Below, one piece after another: positions 17,370 through 26,300 of a stretch of DNA of 64,000 nt. The DNA lies in contig CAWFNY010000001.1 of assembly GCA_963817435.1 (NCBI GenBank), forward strand, positions 620,001-684,000, given 5' to 3'. Numbering within the stretch: position 1 is the first letter of the stretch; each line of letters begins with the position of its first letter. Made by a program: the position numbers and the translations under genes. The stretch comes from JADJOM01 sp963817435. Lineage in GTDB: Bacteria; Gemmatimonadota; Gemmatimonadetes; Gemmatimonadales; GWC2-71-9. The notes below the pieces were generated by a model. It did no database searches. It worked only from the letters and a program-made list of their open reading frames with translations, and was not told the DNA's origin.

Positions 17370-18532
17370 GCGACCTGCTCTCCCGTATCGCGGAGCGGGA
17401 CCCCTCCGTTCCGCTCGCGCTCGCGGCGCTGGTTCGTGACGCGGGCGATGATGGCGTGGTGGACCTGCCGACCCTCGGAATCTCCTATCGCGAAACGGTG
17501 GTTGCCGCGCGGGCCGAAGCCGGCGAGGCGGGCCCCGAGCTCTCGAGTGACGAGGTGCACGAAAACCTGACGCGGTCGGTCCTGCCGCGCCTGGCGGATG
17601 AGGGCTGGATCGCCACCGGCACGGGCGATGAGTGGACCCGGGTGCGGGCGGTGGGCCCGTGGTGGGAGGAGGTCCGGGCGGATCGGCCGGCCATGCGGCT
17701 TCGCCTGCTCGAGGCCGGCGTCGCGGGCCTGCGGCGGCGCGCGAGCCTGGCGCAGCTCGCCCATGGCCCGCTCGTCGGCGGCAGCGTCCTGGAAGGGAAA
17801 AGACTCTCCAAGAGCTTCAAGCGGCGCCGGGTGGTCGACCAGGTGAGCGTGCATGTGCAGCAGGGGGAAATCGTCGGCCTGCTGGGTCCGAATGGCGCCG
17901 GCAAGACCACGACCTTCTACCTCATCACCGGACTCATCCGCCCCGACGAGGGGGTGGTGAGCCTCGACGGCGAGGACCTGACCCGGGCGCCGATGTATCA
18001 GCGTGCCCGCAAGGGCCTGGGCTACCTGGCACAGGAGCCGAGCGTGTTCCGCAAGCTCTCAGTCGAGGACAATATTCTCGCGATCCTCGAGACGCTCGAT
18101 CTCTCCCGCGACGAACGGCGCGCCCGCCTCGACCGCCTGCTCGACGAACTCTCCATCAAGCACCTGCGGAAGAGCAAGGCGTATTCGCTGTCGGGGGGTG
18201 AACGCCGGCGGCTCGAGATCACCCGCGCGCTGGTCACGCAGCCGAAATTCATGCTGCTCGACGAGCCGTTCGCCGGCGTCGACCCCATCGCCGTGCATGA
18301 CATCCAGACCATCGTGGCCGGGCTCCGGCACCGGGGTATCGGTGTGCTGATCACCGATCACAATGTCGAGCAGACGCTCGACATCGTCGATCGTGCCTAC
18401 ATCATGTTCGAAGGCAAGGTGCAGGTCTCCGGCCCGGTCCGGGACCTCGTCTTCGACGACCGCGTGGCCCAGCTCTACCTCGGGCCCACGCTGACGGCGC
18501 GGCTCCGGGCCCGCCTGGAGAAGGTCGCGTGA
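17366..18532 (+). CDS. lptB: LPS export ATPase LptB with an extra N-terminal domain
   Basis: Cytoplasmic ATPase powering LPS extraction by LptFG, 388 aa. From about residue 142 it is a standard LptB: Walker A GPNGAGKTT (174-182), GYLAQEPSVFRKLSVEDNI, signature LSGGERRRLEI, Walker B MLLDEPFAGVDPIAV and switch His in LITDHNVEQTL. The ~140-residue N-terminal extension is unusual, since LptB is normally ~240 aa. It includes a stretch resembling a winged helix (VHENLTRSVLPRLADEGWI). The ATG at 17366 overlaps the upstream stop (ATGA), and no ATG, GTG or TTG is found close to residue 142, so the extension is probably translated. rpoN follows with a 4-bp overlap. Confidence 0.93.
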   Translation: MSDLLSRIAERDPSVPLALAALVRDAGDDGVVDLPTLGISYRETVVAARAEAGEAGPELSSDEVHENLTRSVLPRLADEGWIATGTGDEWTRVRAVGPWWEEVRADRPAMRLRLLEAGVAGLRRRASLAQLAHGPLVGGSVLEGKRLSKSFKRRRVVDQVSVHVQQGEIVGLLGPNGAGKTTTFYLITGLIRPDEGVVSLDGEDLTRAPMYQRARKGLGYLAQEPSVFRKLSVEDNILAILETLDLSRDERRARLDRLLDELSIKHLRKSKAYSLSGGERRRLEITRALVTQPKFMLLDEPFAGVDPIAVHDIQTIVAGLRHRGIGVLITDHNVEQTLDIVDRAYIMFEGKVQVSGPVRDLVFDDRVAQLYLGPTLTARLRARLEKVA

Positions 18533-20172
18533 GGACCGGACTCTCGCAGCAGACGTCGCTCCGCCAGGACCTGCGGATCAATCCACGGCTGTACCAGGCC
18601 ATGGACATGCTGTACATGCCCATGATGGACCTGCAGCAGCACTTGAAGCAGGAGCTGCTGACCAATCCCTTCCTCGAGATGGTGGAGCCCGAGGAGGAGG
18701 ACGTCACCCAGGGCGACCAGACGCCCACGAAGGAAGAAGAAAAGGAGAAGGTCAAGGAGGAGAACGAGACTGACTGGGAGGAGATTCTCCTCAACGGATT
18801 CGAGGTCCAGGGCGGGGCACGGGAGGAATTCGAGGAGAAGGAGTATACCGAGCCCGTCACGGTCGAGACGCACGACCTGATGGATCACCTCAGGGAGCAG
18901 CTGATGCTCCTCGACCTCACGCCCCGCCAGAAGCTGCTTGTCGAGGAATTCCTCGGCAACCTCAAGGATGATGGCTACCTCGCGGCCTCCCTCGAGGAAA
19001 TCCTGGCGCAGGTGAACCGCCTGCTCGAGGAGCACGCCGATCGCGCCGCGGCGCGCAGCGCCCCCGAGCCCGAACCGGGGGATGAGGAGTCACCGGAGAT
19101 TCAGTTCGATGAGGAGGCGCCGGCGACGCCGACCGTGCTGATCGGTGAGCCGGAGGGCGGTACGGAGATGATGGGGATGGCCCATGGCCTGCGTTCCGAT
19201 GCGCCGGCGCCGCCACCGGCCCCACGGCCCCCGCGCGAGGGCATCCCCTACTTCAGTATGACCGAAGTGGAGGACATGCTGCGCATCCTGCAGCGCCTCG
19301 ATCCGCCGGGGGTCTGCGCCCGGGACCTCCGGGAGTGCCTGCTGATCCAGCTCGAGGAGCGCAAGCAGGTCGACACCCTGACCTATCGCCTGGTCAAGGA
19401 AGCCTTCACCGATCTGATCGGGCATCGGTGGAACGATCTCGGCCGCCGGTTCGGCACCGAGCCCGCCGCGGTGCAGGCCGCCGCCGATCTCCTCGCCCGG
19501 CTGGATCCGAAGCCGGGGCTCAAGTACTCGGTTACCGGAGACGGGTACGTCATCCCGGACCTGATCGTGGAGAAGATCGACGGCTTCTACCGCGTCTTCC
19601 TCAACGACACCGGCGTCCCGAGGCTCCGCCTGTCGCGCTCGTACCAGGAGATCGCACGCGACAAGAAGAAGTTCACGACCGAGCACCGCGAGTTCATCGC
19701 CACCAGGATGAACAGCGCCAACTGGCTGATCCAGGCGATCGAGCAGCGCCGCCAGACCATGCTCAAGGTCATGAACTTCATCGTGGACCGGCAGCGGGAC
19801 TTCTTCGAGAAGGGTGTGGAATACCTGAAGCCCCTCACGCTCCGGGAAGTGGCGGAGGTGATCAACATGCACGAATCCACGGTCAGCCGGGTGACCAACG
19901 AGAAGTTCGTGCAGACACCACGTGGCGTGCTGCCGCTCAAGTATTTCTTCTCGAGCGCCCTCTCGACCTCGTCCGGCGAGGACGCCAGCGCGCGCTCGAT
20001 CCGCGCGAAGCTCCAGAAGATGGTGGCCGAGGAGAACACCTCCGACCCGCTCACCGACCAGCAGATCGTGCACCTCTTCCAGGAGCAGGGCATCAAGATC
20101 GCCCGCCGTACCGTGGCGAAGTACCGCGATCAGTTGGGGATCCTTCCGGCCCGGATGCGCAAGCGGGTATGA
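18529..20172 (+). CDS. rpoN: RNA polymerase sigma-54 factor
   Basis: Alternative sigma factor for -24/-12 promoters, 547 aa. Region I is glutamine-rich and typical (LSQQTSLRQDLRINPRLYQAMDML). Region II is a long acidic linker (residues ~50-235). Region III carries the core-binding domain, the helix-turn-helix (LREVAEVINMHESTVSRVTN) and the C-terminal RpoN box (ARRTVAKYR). It sits directly after lptB, the widespread lptB-rpoN order. A candidate target promoter lies in this window, upstream of the pilin gene at 36560-36574. No sigma-54 activator (AAA+ enhancer-binding protein) is visible here. Confidence 0.97.
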   Translation: MRTGLSQQTSLRQDLRINPRLYQAMDMLYMPMMDLQQHLKQELLTNPFLEMVEPEEEDVTQGDQTPTKEEEKEKVKEENETDWEEILLNGFEVQGGAREEFEEKEYTEPVTVETHDLMDHLREQLMLLDLTPRQKLLVEEFLGNLKDDGYLAASLEEILAQVNRLLEEHADRAAARSAPEPEPGDEESPEIQFDEEAPATPTVLIGEPEGGTEMMGMAHGLRSDAPAPPPAPRPPREGIPYFSMTEVEDMLRILQRLDPPGVCARDLRECLLIQLEERKQVDTLTYRLVKEAFTDLIGHRWNDLGRRFGTEPAAVQAAADLLARLDPKPGLKYSVTGDGYVIPDLIVEKIDGFYRVFLNDTGVPRLRLSRSYQEIARDKKKFTTEHREFIATRMNSANWLIQAIEQRRQTMLKVMNFIVDRQRDFFEKGVEYLKPLTLREVAEVINMHESTVSRVTNEKFVQTPRGVLPLKYFFSSALSTSSGEDASARSIRAKLQKMVAEENTSDPLTDQQIVHLFQEQGIKIARRTVAKYRDQLGILPARMRKRV

Positions 20173-21107
20173 GCCAGGGCGACCTCGATGTGAGTATCCT
20201 CGTTCCCGCGAAGGACGAGGCCGAGAACCTTCCCGAGTTCATGCGGCTCTGCGCCGAGAGCCTCGCCTCGGCCGGCTTCAGCTTCGAGGTCGTCCTGGTC
20301 GACGACGGTTCGCGCGATGGGTCCGCCGAGGTGCTGACACGCCTGCAGCGTGAGTACGCGTTTCTGCAGGTGGTGACCCATCGGCGCCAGCGCGGCATCG
20401 CCGACGCGCTGCGTTCGGCCGGAGAGGTGGCGCGCGGCGGCATCTTCGTGTTCTATCCGGCCGACCTGCAGTATCTCCCCGCGGACATCCCCACCCTGGT
20501 GGCGCCGATTCTCAAGGGAGAGGCGGACATCGTCACCGGCACCAAGCAGGGCAGGTACGAGAAGGCCTTCGTGTCCCGGATCTACAACGGGTTGTGCCAG
20601 CTCCTGTTTGGGGTGCGGGTGACGGACCTGAACTCGGTCAAGGCCTATCGGCGTGAGGTCATGCTTGGCGTCCCCCTTCGGCCGGATTGGCACCGGTACA
20701 TGGTCGTCATCGCCGCCGCCGATGGCTTCCGCCTGACGAGCCGCCCGGTGCCGCTCTACCCACGCAGGGCAGGGACGTCCAAGTTCACCTGGCGGCGCAT
20801 CCCTGTCGGCGTACTCGATCTGCTCTCCGTCTGGTTCCAGCTCCGCTTCGGCCGCAAACCGATGCTCTTCTTCGGTGTCGCGGGGGCCGTGCTGTTCGTC
20901 GTCGGGTTTCTCGGCGGCATCGTCGCCTTCGTGCTCCGCTTCGGATATGGCATCGGCTTCCGCCCGCTGCTTAATCTCATCGAGACGATGGTGATCTCGG
21001 GCATCGTGCTCTTCGGCTTCGGATTCCTCGGCGAGATGGTGGCGGGACTGCGGGAGGAAGTGCGGGCGATCAGCCGCATGACGGCCTCGCCCCGGGATGG
21101 CGAATAG
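20169..21107 (+). CDS. Family 2 glycosyltransferase with C-terminal membrane segments
   Basis: Inverting GT-A transferase, 312 aa, of the polyprenyl-phosphate sugar synthase (GtrB/DPM-like) kind. It has VSILVPAKDEAENL, VLVDDGSRDGSAEVL, FYPADLQYLPADI (Pro replaces the first Asp of the usual DADLQ), TGTKQGRYEKAF and TDLNSVKAYRREV. Two TM segments occupy residues ~235-290. The ATG overlaps the rpoN stop. It opens a group of envelope-glycan genes reaching to about 26296. Sugar and acceptor are unknown. The Pro in place of Asp may matter for metal binding. Confidence 0.87.
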   Translation: MSQGDLDVSILVPAKDEAENLPEFMRLCAESLASAGFSFEVVLVDDGSRDGSAEVLTRLQREYAFLQVVTHRRQRGIADALRSAGEVARGGIFVFYPADLQYLPADIPTLVAPILKGEADIVTGTKQGRYEKAFVSRIYNGLCQLLFGVRVTDLNSVKAYRREVMLGVPLRPDWHRYMVVIAAADGFRLTSRPVPLYPRRAGTSKFTWRRIPVGVLDLLSVWFQLRFGRKPMLFFGVAGAVLFVVGFLGGIVAFVLRFGYGIGFRPLLNLIETMVISGIVLFGFGFLGEMVAGLREEVRAISRMTASPRDGE

Positions 21108-21196
21108 GAAGCCCGCGGCTACCGCCCGTCATGTCTCTGCCCTCCCTTCCGCCGACCCGACCCGGACCCGCTGGGCGCTCGCCCTCGACCTGTTGA

Positions 21197-22345
21197 GTGC
21201 GCGCGCTCCGCGTTGTCTTTCTGACCCATAACTTCCCCCGCTTCAGCGGCGATGTCTCCGGGGCATTTCTCGCCACGCTCGCGACGGGCTTGCGGCACAG
21301 GGGGGTCGAGGTGACCGTGGTGGCGCCGAGCGATGGAGGGAAGTGCGGTGATTCCGAGCTCGACGGCACTGCGGTTCGCCGGGTGCGATATGCGTCTCCC
21401 GACCGGGAGACGCTCGCCTACCGCGGTAACATGGCGGAGGCGGCGCAGACCCCGGCAGGGGCGTTCACAGCCTGGTCCATGGGCCGGGCGCTCCGCCGCG
21501 CCGCGCGTGAGGAAGTCGCCAGAGGGGCTCGACTGGTTCACGCCCACTGGTGGATTCCGGCAGGTCTCGCAGCGCCACCCGAGACGCCGCTGGTGGTCAC
21601 GGTTCACGGAACGGACGCGGTGCTGCTCGGCACGTCGCGCATGGCTCGACTGCTCGCCAGGCCGGTCTTTCGGAGGGCGCGGGTCGTCACGGCGGTGTCC
21701 AGCAGTGCGGCGGACGCGATCCGGCTGGCGACCGGCCGCACCGTGACGGGCAGCCACGTGCAGCCGATGCCCGCGGACATCGCCCGCTATCAGTCGTGGA
21801 GCAAGGGCGGGGGCGGGATGATGGCGGTGGCCAGACTCACCGGCCAGAAGCGCATCGATCTGGCAATACGGGCGGTCGCACTGCTTCCTCCATCGCTTGG
21901 CGCGTTCACGATCATCGGTGACGGCCCCGAACGCTCGCGCCTCGAGGCGCTGAGGGACGATCTTGGTCTGGGGGCGCGCGTCCGGTTTCTGGGTGCGCAG
22001 CCGCCAGCCCGGGTCGCCGAGATGCTCGCCACGGCGGATCTGGCGCTTTTCCCGGCGCGCAACGAAGGATTCGGACTCGCGGCGGCCGAGAGTCTGATGT
22101 GCGGAGTTCCTGTGGTTGCCTGCGACGACGGCGGCGGGGTCCTCGCCGTCGTTCCCGCCGACGGGGCGGGGCGGCGGGCGCGTCCCGATCCGGCCAGCCT
22201 TGCAGGCGCCATCGCGTCGCTCGCGGCCGATCCCGCCGCGCGCGACCACGCCCGGTCGGAAGGCATCCGGTGGCGGAACGCATTGAGTCCCGACCACGTC
22301 GCCGAAGCCTGTGCTGGATGGTATCGTGAAGCGCTTGGCGACTGA
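21197..22345 (+). CDS. Family 4 glycosyltransferase
   Basis: Retaining GT-B transferase, 382 aa. The acceptor half begins VVFLTHNFPRFSGDVSGAFL, with VHAHWWIPAGLAA and TVHGTDAVLL. The donor half has MMAVARLTGQKRIDLAIRAV, TIIGDGPERSRLEAL and the E-x7-E sugar-nucleotide motif in FPARNEGFGLAAAESLMCG. It starts at GTG 21197, 90 bp after the previous gene. It overlaps the next membrane protein gene by 35 bp. Product and substrate are unassigned. It is likely to act with the neighbouring GT2 and flippase-like protein on a lipid-linked or surface glycan. Confidence 0.9.
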   Translation: MRALRVVFLTHNFPRFSGDVSGAFLATLATGLRHRGVEVTVVAPSDGGKCGDSELDGTAVRRVRYASPDRETLAYRGNMAEAAQTPAGAFTAWSMGRALRRAAREEVARGARLVHAHWWIPAGLAAPPETPLVVTVHGTDAVLLGTSRMARLLARPVFRRARVVTAVSSSAADAIRLATGRTVTGSHVQPMPADIARYQSWSKGGGGMMAVARLTGQKRIDLAIRAVALLPPSLGAFTIIGDGPERSRLEALRDDLGLGARVRFLGAQPPARVAEMLATADLALFPARNEGFGLAAAESLMCGVPVVACDDGGGVLAVVPADGAGRRARPDPASLAGAIASLAADPAARDHARSEGIRWRNALSPDHVAEACAGWYREALGD

Positions 22346-23258
22346 CCGCGTCATACGGTGGGCGCGCTGGGGGCTCGCGGTGGCGATCCTCGCGTTCGTG
22401 GCGCGATCGTTCCAGCGGAACTGGCACGAACTGCAGGGGCAGCCGATCGCGTGGACCTTTCGCCCGGTGCCGGCGGTCGCCAGCGTCCTGCTCGTCTGGA
22501 CGATGTACGCCATGCTGATCGAGGCCTGGCGCCGAATGCTGGCCGGGTGGGGACAGCAACTCGCGCCGCTACTGGCGGCGCGCATCTGGGTGCTGTCCAG
22601 CCTCGGCAAGTACGTGCCTGGAAAGGTCTGGGCCATCGCCGGCATGGCCCTCATGGCGAAAGACGCGGGAGTCGCACCCTGGGCCGCGACGGCTTCCGCG
22701 ATCATCCTGCAGGCTCTGGCCGTGGGAACGGGGGCGGCAGTCGCCGCCCTGTTTGGTGCGGCATCGCTCGAAGCCCACCGGCCCGGTCTGCTGGTGGGGC
22801 TTTGGGCAGCCGGCGCCGCATCCGTCGCCGGGGTCGCTGCCCTGGTCTATCCCCCCGTGTCCAGGCGGCTGCTGGCGCTCGCCCGGATCGATCCCGCGAC
22901 ACCGAGCCCCAGTCCGGGACCGGTGCTCCTGGGGGTTGTCGCGAACGTGGCGGCATGGCTGGGGTATGGAATCTCGCTCTGGCTCTTGGCCCGCGCGGTA
23001 CTGCCGTCGGGCGAGCTCGCGCTCGCGCCGGCGATCGCCGGCTTCGCGGCGTCGTATGTCGCCGGACTGATCGCCGTCTTCGTGCCTGGCGGCCTGCTGG
23101 TGCGTGAAGGGCTGCTGGTAATCATGCTTCAGGGTAGTGTAGGGCTCGGGGCGGCAACCGCGCTTGCGGTCGCATCCCGGGTGCTGCTGACCATCACGGA
23201 ACTGGGCGCTGCTGTCCCGTTTCTCATTCTTCGCCGGGGGAACCCGCGTGCCGTCTGA
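22311..23258 (+). CDS. Lysylphosphatidylglycerol-synthase-like / flippase-like membrane protein
   Basis: Integral membrane protein, 315 aa, with about 8 hydrophobic segments. It belongs to the LPG_synthase_TM (AglD/MprF membrane domain) group, recognised by SSLGKYVPGKVWAIAGMALM near residue 95 and SYVAGLIAVFVPGGLLVREGLL near 255. There is no soluble synthase domain, so lysyl transfer is not expected. Members next to glycosyltransferases are usually thought to help lipid or glycan translocation. The GTG at 22311 lies inside the preceding gene; a GTG at 22326 is an equally possible start. It overlaps the YfhO-like gene by 11 bp. Confidence 0.82.
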   Translation: MLDGIVKRLATDRVIRWARWGLAVAILAFVARSFQRNWHELQGQPIAWTFRPVPAVASVLLVWTMYAMLIEAWRRMLAGWGQQLAPLLAARIWVLSSLGKYVPGKVWAIAGMALMAKDAGVAPWAATASAIILQALAVGTGAAVAALFGAASLEAHRPGLLVGLWAAGAASVAGVAALVYPPVSRRLLALARIDPATPSPSPGPVLLGVVANVAAWLGYGISLWLLARAVLPSGELALAPAIAGFAASYVAGLIAVFVPGGLLVREGLLVIMLQGSVGLGAATALAVASRVLLTITELGAAVPFLILRRGNPRAV

Positions 23259-25584
23259 TCCGATGCCTTGGGAGCCGCGCTGGCCGCGGGCGACCGCCTT
23301 CCTCGTCTGTACGCTGGCAGCCCTCACGCTGCTGTGGCCGCTCCTCACCGGGCAGATCCTCTTCGGAGGCGGCCGGTCTGACATGTTCATCGCCGGCTAT
23401 TCCTTCCGGCTGTTCGGGGCGGAGCAGTTCAGGGCCACCGGTGCGATCCCCCAGTGGAATCCCTACCTCTTTGGCGGGCTGCCGTACATCGCCGCGATGC
23501 ACGGTGACATCTTCTATCCCACCGCGTGGCTGCGCTGGATCATGCCCGTGGACCTCGCCATCACCTGGGGCATGGCCATCCACTTCGTGATCGCGGGATG
23601 GCTGACCTTTGGTTTCGCGCGCGCCCTGCGGATTGGCTGGACCGCCGCGATCACCGCCGGCGTCGCCTACGAGCTGAGCGGGATCGTCACTTCGCAGATG
23701 AGTCCGGGTCACGATGGGAAGCTCTTCGTATCCGCGCTCACGCCGCTCGCGTTCTGGGTGCTCCTCACCGCGATCCGCGGCGGGCGGACCTGGGCGTTCG
23801 GTGCCTTCAGCCTGGTGGTTGCGCTCCTGGTACTCGGCCACTACCAGATGTGCTACTTCCTGATGCTGGCCCTCGGGCTGTGGACCCTGTACCTCGCCTT
23901 CTGGGATGCGGAGCGGCGGCCGGATGCACGCCCCTTGTCGAGCATTGCGCTCGCCGCCCTCGCGGTCGGCATCGGCATCGGGATCGCGGGGCTGCAGGTG
24001 CTGCCATTCCTCGAGTACATCCCGTTCTCCCCGCGCGCCAGCGGGGGCCCGAGTACGGGATGGGAGTGGGTGAACAGCTACGCGATGCCCCCCTCCGAGA
24101 TCTTCACGACGCTGCTGCCCCAGTTCAACGGCGTCCTTGATCACTACTGGGGCACCAACCCGATCAAGTTCCACACCGAATACCTCGGCGTGCTCCCGCT
24201 CGCCCTGGCGCTCTTCGCCTGGCGTGATACGAGCCGGCGCCGGCTGGTCCTCGCCTTCGTGATCGGCGCCGTGTTCTTCCAGTTCGTCGCGTTCGCCGGA
24301 CACACACCGCTCTATCGTCCCCTGTACGAGCTCCTCCCCATGCTCAAGAAGATGCGGGCGGTGGGCATGGTCTTCTTCCTGGTGGCCTTTCCAGTCGCGA
24401 TGCTGGCGGGCATCGGTCTCGACCGGATTCTGGCGGGGCAAGTACCGGCGCGGCGGGTCCTGTTCGTCCTCGGAGGCTTCGCGCTGTTCGCGCTGCTGGG
24501 CGCCGCCGGCGTGCTGCAGGTGTTCGCGGAAGGGCTCGCGATCCCCGAGCGCATGGCGGCCGTGCAGGCAAACGCCCCGGAACTGCGGCTCGGCTCGTTG
24601 CGCCTGCTGCTGTTCGTCGTGTTAGGCGGCGGGGTGCTCTGGGGGGTCGCCGCCGGGCGCGTACGCGGGGCGGGGGCCGCCGCGCTGCTCCTCCTGGTGA
24701 CCGCGGCGGATCTCTGGAGCATCGACCGGATGTTCTACCAGTTCTCTCCGCGTGCCTCGGTCCTCTTCCGGGATGACGAGATCACCACCCGGCTCAAGGC
24801 GGTGCCGCCACCCTTCAGGGTGCTCAATGGACAGGGCACCTACCCGCAGTCCACCCTGATGGCCTACCGGCTGGCCACACCACTGGGTTACCACGGCAAC
24901 GAACTCCAGACCTACGATGAACTGGGCGGGAAGGATCAGGGCTGGCAGAACGTCTCGAGCCCGAACTTCATGGATCTGCTCGGGGTCCGGTTCCTGGTGC
25001 TCCAGGAGGAGCGTGCCATCCCCGGATTCCACAAATTACTCGGGCCGATCACCTCAACGTTCGGCGACCCGGCGGTGCTCTACGAACGGGACACCATTCC
25101 CCCTTATGCGCGGGTCGTGGCCTCGGCGGCGAAGGCGCCAGAGGCGCAGGTGACCGCCACGGTCCTCGACCCTCGATTCCCGGTCGGCGCCATCGCGCTC
25201 TACGCCGACACCGTGAGCATCCCCGTCAAGCCGCTGGTACAGCCGTTCCCGGTGTCCGCGGTCACGGCGACCGTGACCGAGTACGCGCCCGGCGCGATGC
25301 GCATCGCCCTGCAGGGGACAAACCCCGACTCGTCGTTCCTCGTAGTCTCCGAGAACTGGTACCCCGACTGGAGGGCCACGGTCGACGGCCAGCCGGCGGC
25401 GGTTCACCGGGCCGACCAGACGCTGCTGAGCGTGGTTCTGCCGCCGGGAGCCCGCGAGGTGTCGCTGCACTTCGAGTCGGCCGCCTACGCTCGCGGAAAG
25501 GCGGTCAGCCTGATTTCACTGTTGCTGGGGTTCGGATTGATCGGCGGGCCGCTGCTTCTCTCGCGGAGGACGACCGGTGCTTGA
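23248..25584 (+). CDS. YfhO-family large membrane protein
   Basis: 778 aa, with around 12-13 TM segments in the first ~490 residues followed by a soluble extracytoplasmic domain. The opening TM loop carries LFGGGRSDMFIAGYSFRLFG and GAIPQWNPYLFGGLPY, typical of YfhO proteins, which resemble GT-C glycosyltransferases. The C-terminal part has SENWYPDWRATVDGQPA, a conserved end-of-protein block in the family. In Gram-positives YfhO is linked to adding sugars to wall polymers using polyprenyl-phosphate sugars. The DPM-type synthase that could supply such a donor overlaps its 3' end by 8 bp. Confidence 0.85.
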   Translation: MPSDPMPWEPRWPRATAFLVCTLAALTLLWPLLTGQILFGGGRSDMFIAGYSFRLFGAEQFRATGAIPQWNPYLFGGLPYIAAMHGDIFYPTAWLRWIMPVDLAITWGMAIHFVIAGWLTFGFARALRIGWTAAITAGVAYELSGIVTSQMSPGHDGKLFVSALTPLAFWVLLTAIRGGRTWAFGAFSLVVALLVLGHYQMCYFLMLALGLWTLYLAFWDAERRPDARPLSSIALAALAVGIGIGIAGLQVLPFLEYIPFSPRASGGPSTGWEWVNSYAMPPSEIFTTLLPQFNGVLDHYWGTNPIKFHTEYLGVLPLALALFAWRDTSRRRLVLAFVIGAVFFQFVAFAGHTPLYRPLYELLPMLKKMRAVGMVFFLVAFPVAMLAGIGLDRILAGQVPARRVLFVLGGFALFALLGAAGVLQVFAEGLAIPERMAAVQANAPELRLGSLRLLLFVVLGGGVLWGVAAGRVRGAGAAALLLLVTAADLWSIDRMFYQFSPRASVLFRDDEITTRLKAVPPPFRVLNGQGTYPQSTLMAYRLATPLGYHGNELQTYDELGGKDQGWQNVSSPNFMDLLGVRFLVLQEERAIPGFHKLLGPITSTFGDPAVLYERDTIPPYARVVASAAKAPEAQVTATVLDPRFPVGAIALYADTVSIPVKPLVQPFPVSAVTATVTEYAPGAMRIALQGTNPDSSFLVVSENWYPDWRATVDGQPAAVHRADQTLLSVVLPPGAREVSLHFESAAYARGKAVSLISLLLGFGLIGGPLLLSRRTTGA

Positions 25585-26296
25585 GCGGATTCTGGTCATC
25601 ATTCCGACCTATAACGAGGCGAAGAACCTGCCGCAGATCGTGCCGGCCGTCCTCAAGCAGGATCCCCGGCTCGAGGTGCTGGTGGTGGACGACAACTCTC
25701 CCGATGGCACCGGCGACCTTGCGGACCGGATGGCGCAGGCCAAGTCCCGTGTACATGTGCTGCACCGGCAGGCCAAGGAGGGGCTTGGACGAGCCTATCT
25801 GGCCGGCTTCAGGTGGGGCCTGGAGCAGGGATATCAGGCCATGTTCGAAATGGACGCCGACTTCTCCCACGACCCTGCCTTCATCGGCGGATTCCTCACC
25901 GCGATCGAAGAGGCGGATCTGGTGCTCGGCTCCCGCTACGCCACGGGCGTCAACGTCATCAACTGGCCGATTTCCCGGTTGTTGCTCAGCCTGGGGGCGA
26001 ATCTCTACGCCCGCATCGTGACCGGACTCCCGCTGTCCGACGCCACCGGCGGCTTCAAGTGCTTCCGCCGCTCGGTGCTCGAAGCCATCGATCTCGACCG
26101 GATCAGGTCCAATGGCTATGCCTTCCAGATCGAGATGAGCTTCTGGGCCTGGAAGAAGGGGTTCCGGCTCAAGGAGATCCCGATCGTCTTTCACGACCGG
26201 GTGGAAGGGCAGAGCAAGATGAGCAAGCGCATCGTCCGCGAAGCCATCTGGATGGTCTGGTGGCTGCGCCTGCAGTCCCTCTTCGGCCGGATCTGA
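25577..26296 (+). CDS. Polyprenol-phosphate mannose synthase (DPM1-like GT2)
   Basis: Soluble GT-A transferase, 239 aa, lacking TM segments. It makes polyprenyl-phosphate mannose (or a similar hexose) for GT-C enzymes. Motifs: VIIPTYNEAKNLPQIV, VVDDNSPDGTGDLAD, MDADFSHDPAFI (the metal-binding DAD), GSRYATGVNVINWP, LSDATGGFKCFRRSVLE and VFHDRVEGQSKMS. It overlaps the YfhO-like gene by 8 bp and precedes dapF by 4 bp. The donor sugar is inferred from family precedent. Confidence 0.92.
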   Translation: MLERILVIIPTYNEAKNLPQIVPAVLKQDPRLEVLVVDDNSPDGTGDLADRMAQAKSRVHVLHRQAKEGLGRAYLAGFRWGLEQGYQAMFEMDADFSHDPAFIGGFLTAIEEADLVLGSRYATGVNVINWPISRLLLSLGANLYARIVTGLPLSDATGGFKCFRRSVLEAIDLDRIRSNGYAFQIEMSFWAWKKGFRLKEIPIVFHDRVEGQSKMSKRIVREAIWMVWWLRLQSLFGRI

Positions 26297-26300
26297 ACCC

